Both the position numbers and the translations under genes were made by a program. This document shows, one piece after another, positions 24,920-32,065 of a DNA stretch of 32,313 nt. The notes beneath the pieces are model-generated. The model was given only the letters and a program-made list of their open reading frames with translations, searched no databases and was not told the origin of the DNA. Position 1 is the stretch's first letter, and every line of letters starts with the position of its first letter. Where the stretch lies: the NCBI RefSeq assembly GCF_016595245.1, contig NZ_JAENHM010000089.1, positions 21,616-53,928 on the forward strand. The letters are read 5' to 3'. This DNA comes from Azospirillum endophyticum. Lineage in GTDB: Bacteria > Pseudomonadota > Alphaproteobacteria > Azospirillales > Azospirillaceae.

Positions 24920-25810
24920 ATGAGCAAGATCGGGTTTATCGGACTCGGGATCATGGGGACGCCGATGGCGGGCCACCTTCTGGCGGCGGGCCACGCGCTG
25001 TTCGTCCACACCGTCGGTCCTGTGCCGGACGTCCTGACCGCCGGCGACGCCGCGGTCTGCGCCTCTGGCAAAGAGGTGGCCGAAAAGGCCGAGATCGTCT
25101 TTATCATGGTCCCCGATACCCCTGACGTCGAGAAGGTCCTGTTCAGCGCCGATGGCGTCGCCGAAGGCCTGAGCGCCGGCAAGATCGTGGTGGACATGTC
25201 CTCCATCTCTCCGGTCGCCACCAAGGAATATGCCAAGCGCATCAACGATCTCGGTTGCTCCTACCTCGACGCGCCAGTATCGGGCGGGGAGGTTGGCGCC
25301 AAGGCCGCCTCGCTGACCATCATGGTCGGCGGCCCGCAGGAGGCCTTCGAGACGGTCAAGCCGCTGTTCGAGAAGATGGGCAAGAACGTCACGCTGGTCG
25401 GCGGCAACGGCGACGGCCAGACGACCAAGGTCGCCAATCAAATCATCGTGGCGCTGACCATCGAGGCGGTCGGCGAGGCCCTGCTGCTCGCCGCCAGGGC
25501 CGGTGCCGATCCGGCCAAGGTCCGTCAGGCGCTGATGGGCGGTTTCGCCAACTCCCGCATCCTGGAGGTCCATGGCGAGCGGATGATCAACCGCAACTTC
25601 ACCCCCGGCTTCCGCATCGAGCTGCACCAGAAGGACCTCAACCTGGCGCTGGCCACCGCCCGCTCGCTCGGCGTCAGCCTGCCCAACACCGCCACGGCCC
25701 AGGAGCTGTTCAACGCCTGCGCCGCCCATGGCGGCAAGGCCTGGGATCATTCCGGTATGGTCCGCGCGCTGGAGATGCTCGCCAACTTCGAGATCGGTCG
25801 GGAAGCCTGA
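24920..25810 (+). CDS. glxR: Tartronate semialdehyde reductase-like (GlxR/GarR, beta-hydroxyacid dehydrogenase)
   Basis: This 296-residue NAD(P)-dependent enzyme of the 3-hydroxyisobutyrate dehydrogenase family is best matched to 2-hydroxy-3-oxopropionate reductases that make glycerate from tartronate semialdehyde. Visible motifs are the Rossmann start KIGFIGLGIMGTPMAGHLL, the substrate signature YLDAPVSGGEVGAKAASLTI, the catalytic Lys in GQTTKVANQIIVAL, and the C-terminal FRIELHQKDLNLAL. GGAG lies 6 bases before the ATG. It completes the aldolase route to glycerate. An IS copy begins at the base immediately after its TGA stop. 3-hydroxyisobutyrate dehydrogenase activity remains possible. Confidence 0.88.
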   Translation: MSKIGFIGLGIMGTPMAGHLLAAGHALFVHTVGPVPDVLTAGDAAVCASGKEVAEKAEIVFIMVPDTPDVEKVLFSADGVAEGLSAGKIVVDMSSISPVATKEYAKRINDLGCSYLDAPVSGGEVGAKAASLTIMVGGPQEAFETVKPLFEKMGKNVTLVGGNGDGQTTKVANQIIVALTIEAVGEALLLAARAGADPAKVRQALMGGFANSRILEVHGERMINRNFTPGFRIELHQKDLNLALATARSLGVSLPNTATAQELFNACAAHGGKAWDHSGMVRALEMLANFEIGREA

Positions 25811-26423
25811 GAGCTTGTTCGTGGCAGGCGCATCCCTGGGACTGCTGATCGGGATGCCGGTTCAAGCTGAATAGGAGTGTTGCGGCGGGGGCGGTCTGGC
25901 AGGTCTGCGGCCCTCGCTCCGACCGCCTGGCTGCGCACTCTATGGGCACTGCCGTTCGTCCCGCAAGCACCACGCCAGCGTCCTGGGACGCGTTCTCGGA
26001 TGTCGAGGCATTCGTCGAGGAGGTGCCGAGCGAGCCGACAGCGATGGCGGCCGACGGCAGTGGCCCAACCCGTTCCGGGCCCAAGCCGGCGCTCACCGGA
26101 GCAGCGTTGCGCAAGGCGATCCTGGCGATCTGGTGCGTGTGCTTTCGTGGCATTCAATGGCGCGCCATCGACCGGCTCTCCGGCATCACCGTCCAGCCGA
26201 TCGCCCGCGGCCGCGACGGGATGTTCATCCCCACCGAAATCGCCTGCGTGGTGGAGCGCTCCTTCAGCTGGATCAGTCGCTGCCGCCGATTGAACACCAT
26301 CGTCGAGCGGACAAAGGACCATCTCGTTGCCTTCGGCCAGATCGCCGTCATCTCAATCCTCTCCAGGCGTCTGAAGCGGCTCGTTCCCCAGGACGTCAGC
26401 GCGTAAATGCTACGAACAAGCTC
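25811..26423 (+). mobile_element. IS5-family element copy 2, internally deleted (613 bp)
   Basis: The ends GAGCTTGTTCGTGGCA (25811-25826) and TGCTACGAACAAGCTC (26408-26423) form a 16-bp imperfect inverted repeat. The flanking trinucleotides are TGA on the left, which is also the stop codon of the dehydrogenase, and TCA on the right; both fit a TNA target but differ from each other. The element matches copy 1 almost base for base apart from copy 1's extra deletion, a one-base difference in a G-run near 25890, and scattered substitutions. It is same-oriented with copy 1. Confidence 0.86.
25942..26406 (+). pseudogene. IS5-family transposase with internal in-frame deletion (copy 2)
   Basis: This 154-residue frame has the N-terminal IS5 segment (GPKPALTGAALRKAILAIWC, FRGIQWRAIDRLSGI) joined directly to the C-terminal segment (TVQPIARGRDGMFIPTEIAC, VVERSFSWISRCRRLNTIVE, RTKDHLVAF, ISILSRRLKRLV). 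Full-length relatives have a long central part with the first two catalytic Asp residues between these, so only the last catalytic Glu motif (VVERSF) remains. The protein should be unable to transpose by itself. The same join occurs in copy 1, so the deletion predates the duplication of the element. Confidence 0.82.
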
Positions 26424-26759
26424 TCAGCTTTCCTGCACCGGCTACGGCAGGGCCGGCGACAGCGGGGCGCCGATCCTGCAGGAAACGCTGCGGTTTCGGA
26501 ATGCCCGTTCGGTCAGGGACGCCGTCCGTCGCCGCCCATCCCAGGGCATGGCCGCCATTCCGGGCGCATCGCATCAGCGGCACGGAAGTTTTTGCAAGTG
26601 AGAATGAGTAGCGTTAGCATGCGCGTCGCGGGCCGCTGCCGGTGGGCAATCCGGTCCCGCCGTCCGGCGCGGGTCCGATCCCGTGCCTGCCGCCGCCGGC
26701 CATCCCGCCGCCGCCCAGGCCGCGTCGCCGGTGGAATCCAGATCATTTCGGGAGTTGTG
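26424..26759. other. 336-base regulatory region before the siderophore operon
   Basis: The stretch between IS copy 2 and the siderophore-binding gene contains a long-range repeat TTTCCTGCA (near 26430) / TGCAGGAAA (near 26480), whose right arm overlaps the palindrome TCCTGCAGGA. It also holds the Fur-box/promoter at 26592-26620 and a GC-rich 140-base leader. No gene is supported, and no riboswitch consensus was recognised. Confidence 0.45.
26592..26620 (+). promoter_or_regulatory. Fur-box-like operator over a sigma70-type promoter (siderophore operon)
   Basis: Positions 26593-26619 start TGCAAGTGAGAATGAG and end GCGTTAGCA. They match the extended Fur pattern (TGCAAATGAGAATGAT plus its mirror) at about 22 of 27 positions by eye. 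The same bases contain TTGCAA (26592-26597), a 17-base spacer and TAGCAT (26615-26620), so repressor binding would block the promoter. It lies 140 bases before the binding-protein start. Confidence 0.6.
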
Positions 26760-27716
26760 ATGACCATCGTGACGCGCCGCAGGGACCTGTTGACCGCAGG
26801 TCTGGCGATCGGGGTTTCCGGTCTTGCCCCCTTCCTGATGCCGCGCATGGCCTTCGGCCAGACCTCTCCGGTCCCCACCACCATCCGCCATGCCCAGGGC
26901 GAGACGACGCTGCCCGACGCGGTGAACAAGGTCCTGTGCTTCGACATGGCGTCGCTGGACACGCTGGACGCCCTGGGCGTTCCGGTGGCGGGCGTGCCGA
27001 CCGGGGTGAAGCCCGCCCATCTCGCCAAGTACGACGGTCCGGTCCATGTGAGGATCGGCACGCTGTTCGAACCGGATTACGAGGCGGTGAACGCCGCCCA
27101 GCCCGATCTGATCATCGTCGGTGGCCGCTCCGCCCCGAAATACGCCGATCTGTCGGCCATCGCCCCCACCATCGACCTGACGGTGAAGACGGACCGCTTC
27201 ATCGACAACGCGCTGGACTGTGCCGATACGCTGGGCCGCATCTTCGGCAAGAGCGCCGAGGTGAAGGCCCGCGCCGACCGGCTGCGCGCCTCGGTGGCCG
27301 AGGTGAAGGCCGCCGCCGCCGGGGCGGGCAGGGGCCTGCTGATTCTGACCACCGGCGGCAAGATCAGCGCCTATGGCCCGGGATCGCGGTTCGGCGTGCT
27401 CCACACCGAATACGGCGTGGCGCCGGCGGCGGAGAGGCTCGACGCCGCCAACCACGGTCAGGCGGTCAACTTCGAATTCATCCTGCAGACCAATCCCGAC
27501 TGGCTGTTCGTGATCGACCGCGATTCCGCCATCGGGCGGGAGGGGCAATCGGCCAGGCAGTTGCTGGACAACGACCTCGTGCGACGGACCATCGCCTGGA
27601 CGAAGGGGCGGGTGGTCTATCTGAACGCGTCGAACTGGTACCTGATCGGCGGCGGGCTGGCCGCCATGCAGCAGGATGCCGACGACATCAAGGCGGCCCT
27701 GACGGGAAAGGCGTGA
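26760..27716 (+). CDS. Siderophore ABC transporter, periplasmic binding protein (FatB/CeuE/YclQ type)
   Basis: This 318-residue exported binding protein has a Tat-like signal (VTRRRDLLTAGLAIGVSG, cleavage after AFG). Its mature part shows the class III fold of iron-siderophore binders: LCFDMASLDTLDALGVPVAG, YEAVNAAQPDLIIVGGRSAP, an SAIAPTIDLTV stretch and a C-terminal lobe with LVRRTIAWTKGRVVYLNASN. The overall pattern resembles FatB, CeuE and YclQ, which bind catecholate-type ferric siderophores. Two FecCD permeases and an ATPase follow directly. The overlapping TGATG start lies 140 bases after a Fur-box promoter, which predicts induction under iron limitation. The precise siderophore is unknown. 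Confidence 0.9.
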   Translation: MTIVTRRRDLLTAGLAIGVSGLAPFLMPRMAFGQTSPVPTTIRHAQGETTLPDAVNKVLCFDMASLDTLDALGVPVAGVPTGVKPAHLAKYDGPVHVRIGTLFEPDYEAVNAAQPDLIIVGGRSAPKYADLSAIAPTIDLTVKTDRFIDNALDCADTLGRIFGKSAEVKARADRLRASVAEVKAAAAGAGRGLLILTTGGKISAYGPGSRFGVLHTEYGVAPAAERLDAANHGQAVNFEFILQTNPDWLFVIDRDSAIGREGQSARQLLDNDLVRRTIAWTKGRVVYLNASNWYLIGGGLAAMQQDADDIKAALTGKA

Positions 27717-27759
27717 CGATGCCCGCCTTCGCCATCGCTGCCGGCGGCGGATCGCCGGC

Positions 27760-28719
27760 ATGAAGGGGCTCGTCCTGGCCGCCGCCGGCGTCACCGCGCT
27801 GGCGGCGGCCAGTCTGTTCGTCGGCGTCAGCGACGTGACGGTCGGCGCGCTGCTGGGCGGCATGTCCGACGAAGCGACGCAGGTGATGCTGGTCAGCCGG
27901 ATCCCGCGCACGCTGGCGCTGCTGCTGGCCGGGTCGGGAATGGCGGTGTCGGGCCTGATCCTGCAGATGCTCGCCCGCAACAGGTTCGTGGAGCCGTCGA
28001 CCGCCGGAACCGCGGAATCGGCGGTGTTCGGCATGCTGATGGTGACGCTGCTGGCGCCGGGAACGCCGATGCTGGGCCGGATGCTGGTGGCCGGCGCCTG
28101 CGCGCTGGCCGGTACCGCGCTGTTCCTCGGCATCCTGCGGCGGATGCCGTTGCGCTCACCGCTGGTCGTGCCGCTGGTCGGCATCATGCTGGGCGCCGTC
28201 ATCACGGCCTCGACGGAATTCGTCGCCTACCGCTTCGACATGATGCAGTCGGTGCGCGCCTGGGAGACCGGCGATTTCTCCGGCGTGCTGCGCGGGCGGT
28301 ACGAACTGCTGTGGATCGGCGCCGCGCTGACCGCCGTCGCCTATGCCGCCGCCGACCGCTTCACCGTCGCCGGGTTGGGCGAGGACTTCACCACCAACCT
28401 GGGCCTCAACCACCGGCGCGTGGTGTCGCTCGGGCTGGTCATCGTATCGCTGGTGACGGCGGCGGTGATCGCCACCTGCGGCATGATCCCGTTCCTGGGC
28501 CTGGTCGTGCCCAACCTCGTCAGCCTGACGCGCGGCGACAACATGCGCCGCTCGCTGCCCTGGGTGGCGTTGTCCGGCGCCGGCCTGGTGCTGGCCTGCG
28601 ACATCGCCGGCCGGCTGGTCATCCGTCCCTACGAGATCCCGATCGGCACGACCATGGGCATCGTCGGCAGCGCGATCTTCCTCTATCTGCTGCTGCGGAA
28701 GAACGCCCATGCCGGCTGA
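27760..28719 (+). CDS. Siderophore ABC transporter permease 1 (FecCD family)
   Basis: This 319-residue inner-membrane permease has about nine helices. Visible family motifs are SRIPRTLALLLAGSGMAVSG, LILQMLARNRFVEPSTAGTA, the ATPase-contact region LGLNHRRVVSLGLVIVSL and IPFLGLVVPNLVSLTRGDN. It resembles the FatD/YclN/CeuB half of catecholate-siderophore importers. It lies 43 bases after the binding-protein stop and overlaps the second permease gene by 11 bases, as is usual for this four-gene operon. It forms a heterodimer with the next gene product. Confidence 0.93.
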   Translation: MKGLVLAAAGVTALAAASLFVGVSDVTVGALLGGMSDEATQVMLVSRIPRTLALLLAGSGMAVSGLILQMLARNRFVEPSTAGTAESAVFGMLMVTLLAPGTPMLGRMLVAGACALAGTALFLGILRRMPLRSPLVVPLVGIMLGAVITASTEFVAYRFDMMQSVRAWETGDFSGVLRGRYELLWIGAALTAVAYAAADRFTVAGLGEDFTTNLGLNHRRVVSLGLVIVSLVTAAVIATCGMIPFLGLVVPNLVSLTRGDNMRRSLPWVALSGAGLVLACDIAGRLVIRPYEIPIGTTMGIVGSAIFLYLLLRKNAHAG

Positions 28720-29692
28720 CTGCGAAGCGGTCGGGCGCCGTTCCCTGCCGCCGGCCCTGCTGATCGCGGGGCTGGGCGGGCTGACCCTGTTGTCCGTCGT
28801 CCTGTTCCTGACGCTGGGGGCGAAGGGAAGCTGGAGCTTCATCCTGGCCTTCCGCGGCACCAAGGTCGCGGCGATGCTCCTGGTCGGCTATGCCATCGCC
28901 GTCTCGACGGTGCTGTTCCAGACCATCACCAACAACCGGATCCTGACCCCGTCGATCATGGGGTTCGATGTCCTCTACCGCCTGATCCAGACGGTTCTGG
29001 TCTTCCAGCTGGGCTCCGCCGCGGTTACGGCCTTCGATCCGCGGCTGCGCTTCGGGATCGAAGTCGGGGCGATGGTGGCCTTCTCCTGGCTGCTCTATCG
29101 CTGGCTGTTCTCGGGAAGCATGCGCGGGCTGCATCTGCTGATGCTGGTCGGCATCGTCTTCGGCGTGCTGTTCCGCAGCCTCGCCGGCTTCCTTCAGCGG
29201 GTGATCGACCCCAACGAGTTCCTGGCGGTGCAGGACCGGCTGTTCGCCAGCTTCAACCGGGTGGACGGCCGGCTTCTGCTGGTGTCGGCGCTGGTGGTGC
29301 TGGCGGTGTCGGTCGCGGTCTGGCGCAAGGCCCGCGTGCTGGACGTGCTGGCGCTGGGGCGGGATGCCGCGATCAACCTCGGCGTCGACCACCGGCGCGA
29401 GGTGATGCAGGTGCTGGCGATCGTGTCGGTGCTGGTCGCCGTCTCCACCGCGCTGGTCGGGCCGGTCACCTTCTTCGGGCTGCTGGTCGCCAATCTGGCC
29501 TATCTGCTGGTCGACACCAACCGGCACCGGCTGGTCCTGCCGGTGGCGGCGCTGGTCGCCATGCTGGTGCTGATCTGCGGCCAGATCGTCCTGGAACGGC
29601 TGCTGGGCTTCAACGGAGCGCTCAGCATCGTCATCGAGTTCCTGGGCGGCATCGTCTTCCTGGTCATCCTTGTGCGGAGAGCGGCCCGATGA
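28709..29692 (+). CDS. Siderophore ABC transporter permease 2 (FecCD family)
   Basis: This 327-residue membrane protein is of the FatC/YclO/CeuC type. Visible segments are LRG-like FRGTKVAAMLLVGYAIAVST, VLFQTITNNRILTPSIMGFD and the cytoplasmic coupling region AINLGVDHRREVMQVLAIVS, then GPVTFFGLLVANLAYLLVDT. The 'TNNRILTPSIMGFD' motif is typical of the second permease of this siderophore subgroup. It starts inside the end of permease 1 (11-base overlap) and overlaps the ATPase gene by 4 bases (ATGA), indicating tight translational coupling. Together with permease 1 it forms the channel. Confidence 0.93.
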   Translation: MPADCEAVGRRSLPPALLIAGLGGLTLLSVVLFLTLGAKGSWSFILAFRGTKVAAMLLVGYAIAVSTVLFQTITNNRILTPSIMGFDVLYRLIQTVLVFQLGSAAVTAFDPRLRFGIEVGAMVAFSWLLYRWLFSGSMRGLHLLMLVGIVFGVLFRSLAGFLQRVIDPNEFLAVQDRLFASFNRVDGRLLLVSALVVLAVSVAVWRKARVLDVLALGRDAAINLGVDHRREVMQVLAIVSVLVAVSTALVGPVTFFGLLVANLAYLLVDTNRHRLVLPVAALVAMLVLICGQIVLERLLGFNGALSIVIEFLGGIVFLVILVRRAAR

Positions 29693-30447
29693 TCGAGGTC
29701 CGGAATGCCAGAAAATCCTATGGCGAGACCGTGGTGGTCGACGACGTGTCCATCACGGTGCCGGCCGGCGGCGTGATCTCGCTGATCGGCGCGAACGGCG
29801 CCGGGAAATCGACCCTGCTGTCGATCATCAGCCGGCTTCTGCCGGCGCCGGCCGGCACGGTGATGGTGGAGGGGATGGACGTCACGACGACGCCCGGCGA
29901 CGTGCTGGCGCGGCGTCTGTCGATCCTGCGCCAGGACAACCAGATGACGGCGCGGCTGACCGTGCGCGACCTGATCGCCTTCGGCCGCTATCCCCACAGC
30001 AAGGGCCGGCCGACGGTGGAGGACCGGGGGCATGTCGAGCGGGTGATCCGTTACCTGGAGCTGGAGGCGGTCGCCCACCGCTTCCTCGACGAGCTGTCGG
30101 GCGGCCAGCGCCAGCGTGCCTTCATCGCCATGGTGCTGTGCCAGGACACCCGGTACATCCTGCTCGACGAGCCGCTGAACAACCTGGACGTCAAGCATGC
30201 GGTGGCGATGATGAAGCTGTTCCGCCGCACCGCCGACGCGTTCGGCAAGACCATCATCCTGGTGCTGCACGACATCAACTTCGCGTCCTGCTATTCGGAT
30301 CGGATCGTGGCGATGCGGGACGGCCGCATCGCCTTCGAAGGCCCGCCGGAGGAGATCATCACGCCGGCCGTGATCCGGGAGGTCTATGGGGTGGAGGCCG
30401 CCATCCAGGAGATCGACGGCAAGCGGGTGGCGCTGTATTTCCGCTGA
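29689..30447 (+). CDS. Siderophore ABC transporter ATPase (FatE/YclP type)
   Basis: This 252-residue ATPase energises the siderophore importer. Its nucleotide-binding motifs are complete: Walker A GANGAGKST (about residues 34-42), Q-loop in ILRQDNQMT, signature LSGGQRQRA, Walker B YILLDEPLNNLD, and switch His in LVLHDINFA. The 'ISRLLPAPAGTVMV' and 'FGRYPHSKGRPT' stretches are typical of iron-siderophore ATPases. It overlaps the second permease by 4 bases and is the last gene of the operon. It converges on a lipoprotein gene 28 bases away. Confidence 0.95.
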   Translation: MIEVRNARKSYGETVVVDDVSITVPAGGVISLIGANGAGKSTLLSIISRLLPAPAGTVMVEGMDVTTTPGDVLARRLSILRQDNQMTARLTVRDLIAFGRYPHSKGRPTVEDRGHVERVIRYLELEAVAHRFLDELSGGQRQRAFIAMVLCQDTRYILLDEPLNNLDVKHAVAMMKLFRRTADAFGKTIILVLHDINFASCYSDRIVAMRDGRIAFEGPPEEIITPAVIREVYGVEAAIQEIDGKRVALYFR

Positions 30448-30451
30448 GTCA

Positions 30452-30471
30452 GGCCGGTCGGCGCGCCGGCC
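30452..30471. terminator. Hairpin between convergent genes
   Basis: GGCCGG (30452-30457) pairs with CCGGCC (30466-30471) around an 8-base loop, in the 28-base gap between the ATPase gene and the convergent lipoprotein gene. There is no T-run in either direction, so it is only a possible bidirectional terminator. Confidence 0.3.
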
Positions 30472-30475
30472 CGCG

Positions 30476-31159
30476 TCAGTCGTCCCAGGGCTTCGGCACC
30501 GGCCGGGTGTCGGGCGGCAGCAGGTCGTTGGTTTCCCAGCTCAGCATCAGCAGCAGAACCCATTCGGCCCGGTTGGAGAAGCCGTATTGCGGTCCGCTGG
30601 AGGAGACCAGGGTGCCGGACGTCTTGTCGTAGGCGGTGGCCGCGATCTTGGCGACGCCCTGCGTCAGTTCCTTCTTGAACAGCGAGATCTCGGGCGTGGA
30701 GGAGGTGCCGCTGACCGGCATCGGGATGTCGATGCTGGGAATGCCGAGCAGGGAACTTTCGCTGTCCACCGACAAGGCGCCGACGCGCAGTTCGACGATG
30801 GTGGCCGCCGCATCCCGCGTCGGGGCCATGGCGGCGCCGTAGCGCAGCAGGGCGTCGCGGACGGCGGAGATGGCGTATTTGGTGTCGTAGCCCTCGACCC
30901 CGGCGGCATCGACATAGACACTGCCCTTGACCGCCAGCCGGCCGGCCAGACGCTCCGCCGCCTGATCCGCCGCGGTGGAGATCAGAAGCTGTTCGGTGGC
31001 GGAGCGGGCGGGCGTGGTGACGTGGGACGTGGAGCAGCCGGCCAGACCAAATCCGGCAGCCGCGAGTAGAGCGGGGGCGGCGATCCGGTACAGCCGGCGC
31101 CAGGATCCGGTCGTCGCTGGTCGTGGCGCATGAAATGAAATAATCCGCTTCACTAACAT
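30476..31159 (-). CDS. Putative outer-membrane lipoprotein (DUF6655-like)
   Basis: This 227-residue protein starts with a lipoprotein signal (basic MLVKRIISFHAPRP and RRLYR, then APALLAAAGFGLAGCS), with Cys in the lipobox LAGC. The mature part begins STSHVTTPARSATEQLLIST and has no known catalytic motif. It reads like the DUF6655 proteins of alphaproteobacteria, whose function I do not know. The start at 31159 has AAGGA 9 bases upstream; an earlier in-frame ATG at 31216 would add 19 residues unlike a signal peptide. It lies between the siderophore importer and the fecI-like gene, transcribed away from fecI, so an envelope role under iron limitation is only a guess. Confidence 0.7.
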   Translation of the reverse strand: MLVKRIISFHAPRPATTGSWRRLYRIAAPALLAAAGFGLAGCSTSHVTTPARSATEQLLISTAADQAAERLAGRLAVKGSVYVDAAGVEGYDTKYAISAVRDALLRYGAAMAPTRDAAATIVELRVGALSVDSESSLLGIPSIDIPMPVSGTSSTPEISLFKKELTQGVAKIAATAYDKTSGTLVSSSGPQYGFSNRAEWVLLLMLSWETNDLLPPDTRPVPKPWDD

Positions 31160-31353
31160 TATCCGGTTCCTTGACCTCCACCATTGGCCGTCATGAAAGC
31201 TGCGGCCGCTGCCCACGGCCGCCTATCCAGGCCTGCCGCGAACGCTTCGGTCAACGGCGCAGAGGTCCAGGTCGCGCGCTATGCGTTTGGGGCCGACCGC
31301 CGGGCAGGACCGCAGCCAAGGTCAAGGGACTATGCAAATCGGATAGGTCGATA

Positions 31354-31382
31354 TTGATAATCATTCTCATTTTTGCTATCAG
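31354..31382 (+). promoter_or_regulatory. Fur-box-like operator over the fecI-like promoter
   Basis: TTGATAATCATTCTCATTTT (31354-31373) is a strong Fur-box match (GATAATCATTCTCATTT core). It contains TTGATA (31354-31359) followed after 17 bases by TATCAG (31377-31382), so operator and promoter overlap. Read on the minus strand its core GAGAATGATTATC matches the GAGAATGAGTAGC core of the box at 26593. It lies about 45-70 bases before the sigma-factor start. Confidence 0.7.
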
Positions 31383-31424
31383 CAACGGGATGGGATTCCT
31401 CATCTTCACCGCTTTGGGACGGAC

Positions 31425-31970
31425 ATGGCATCCGACATGCGCCGCCTGCTGGTCGACGGACTCTTCCGGCAGCACAATTCCGGACTCCTGCGCTTCCTCG
31501 CCCGTCGGCTCGGCTGCCGGGACCGTGCGGCCGACGCCGCGCAGGAGGTGTATCTGCGTCTGCTGCGCTTTGCCGGATCGGGATCGATCGCCCATGAGAC
31601 CTCCTATCTCTATGCCGCCGCCGCCAACGTGGCGGCCGACCTCACCCGCGCCCGCATCACCGAGGAGCGGCGGACGGCGGGCGACCTGCCGGACTGCCTG
31701 CCGGACCCGGCCGGGGCTGCCGAGACGGAGCGGCCGGACGATGCCGCGGCGGCACGGCAGCGGCTGCGGCTGATGCAGGCCGTGGTCGACGAACTGCCTC
31801 CCCGCTGCCGCGAGGTGTTCCTGCTCAACAAGATCGACGGGCTCAGTCACGGCGAGATTGCGAATCGCCTTGGAATTTCCCGCAACATGGTGGAAAAGCA
31901 CATCATCAAGGCGCTGCTTCATTGTCGGCGGAGACTGACCGAGGGCACCGGCGGCGGGGCCGGCCGATGA
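31425..31970 (+). CDS. ECF sigma factor, FecI-type
   Basis: This 181-residue sigma factor has the two ECF domains: sigma-2 (about 10-80, FRQHNSGLLRFLARRLGCRD, AADAAQEVYLRLLRF) and sigma-4 (about 110-170, LPPRCREVFLLNKIDGLSHG, EIANRLGISRNMVEKHIIKA). The 'HGEIANRLGISRNMVEKHI' helix-turn-helix and length are typical of FecI-like factors, which turn on TonB-dependent receptor genes when signalled by FecR. A Fur-box promoter precedes it and a FecR-like gene follows after about 95 bases. ATG 31437 (MRRLLVDG) is an alternative start. The controlled receptor gene is probably beyond the right edge. Confidence 0.92.
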   Translation: MASDMRRLLVDGLFRQHNSGLLRFLARRLGCRDRAADAAQEVYLRLLRFAGSGSIAHETSYLYAAAANVAADLTRARITEERRTAGDLPDCLPDPAGAAETERPDDAAAARQRLRLMQAVVDELPPRCREVFLLNKIDGLSHGEIANRLGISRNMVEKHIIKALLHCRRRLTEGTGGGAGR

Positions 31971-32065
31971 GCGGCCCCAGAGGCATTCCGTCCGCGGAGG
32001 TCACGGCCGGGAGCACTTCCCGCGTCCGATGCGGCATGGTTCCAGCGAGTGTCAGGAACAGGCGA

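Noticed and set aside
26407..26601. Short open frame starting in the IS end and running toward the siderophore promoter
   Set aside because: It begins inside the IS right end and its translation has no recognisable pattern; it is likely non-coding.
26620..26759. GC-rich leader of the siderophore operon as a possible cobalamin-type riboswitch
   Set aside because: The conserved box sequences of known riboswitches were not found; the region is just GC-rich repeats of CCGCC/CCGG type.
31202..31222. Hairpin GCGGCCG / CGGCCGC upstream of the lipoprotein gene
   Set aside because: No T-run follows in either direction and it lies in the divergent promoter region, so a terminator call is not supported.
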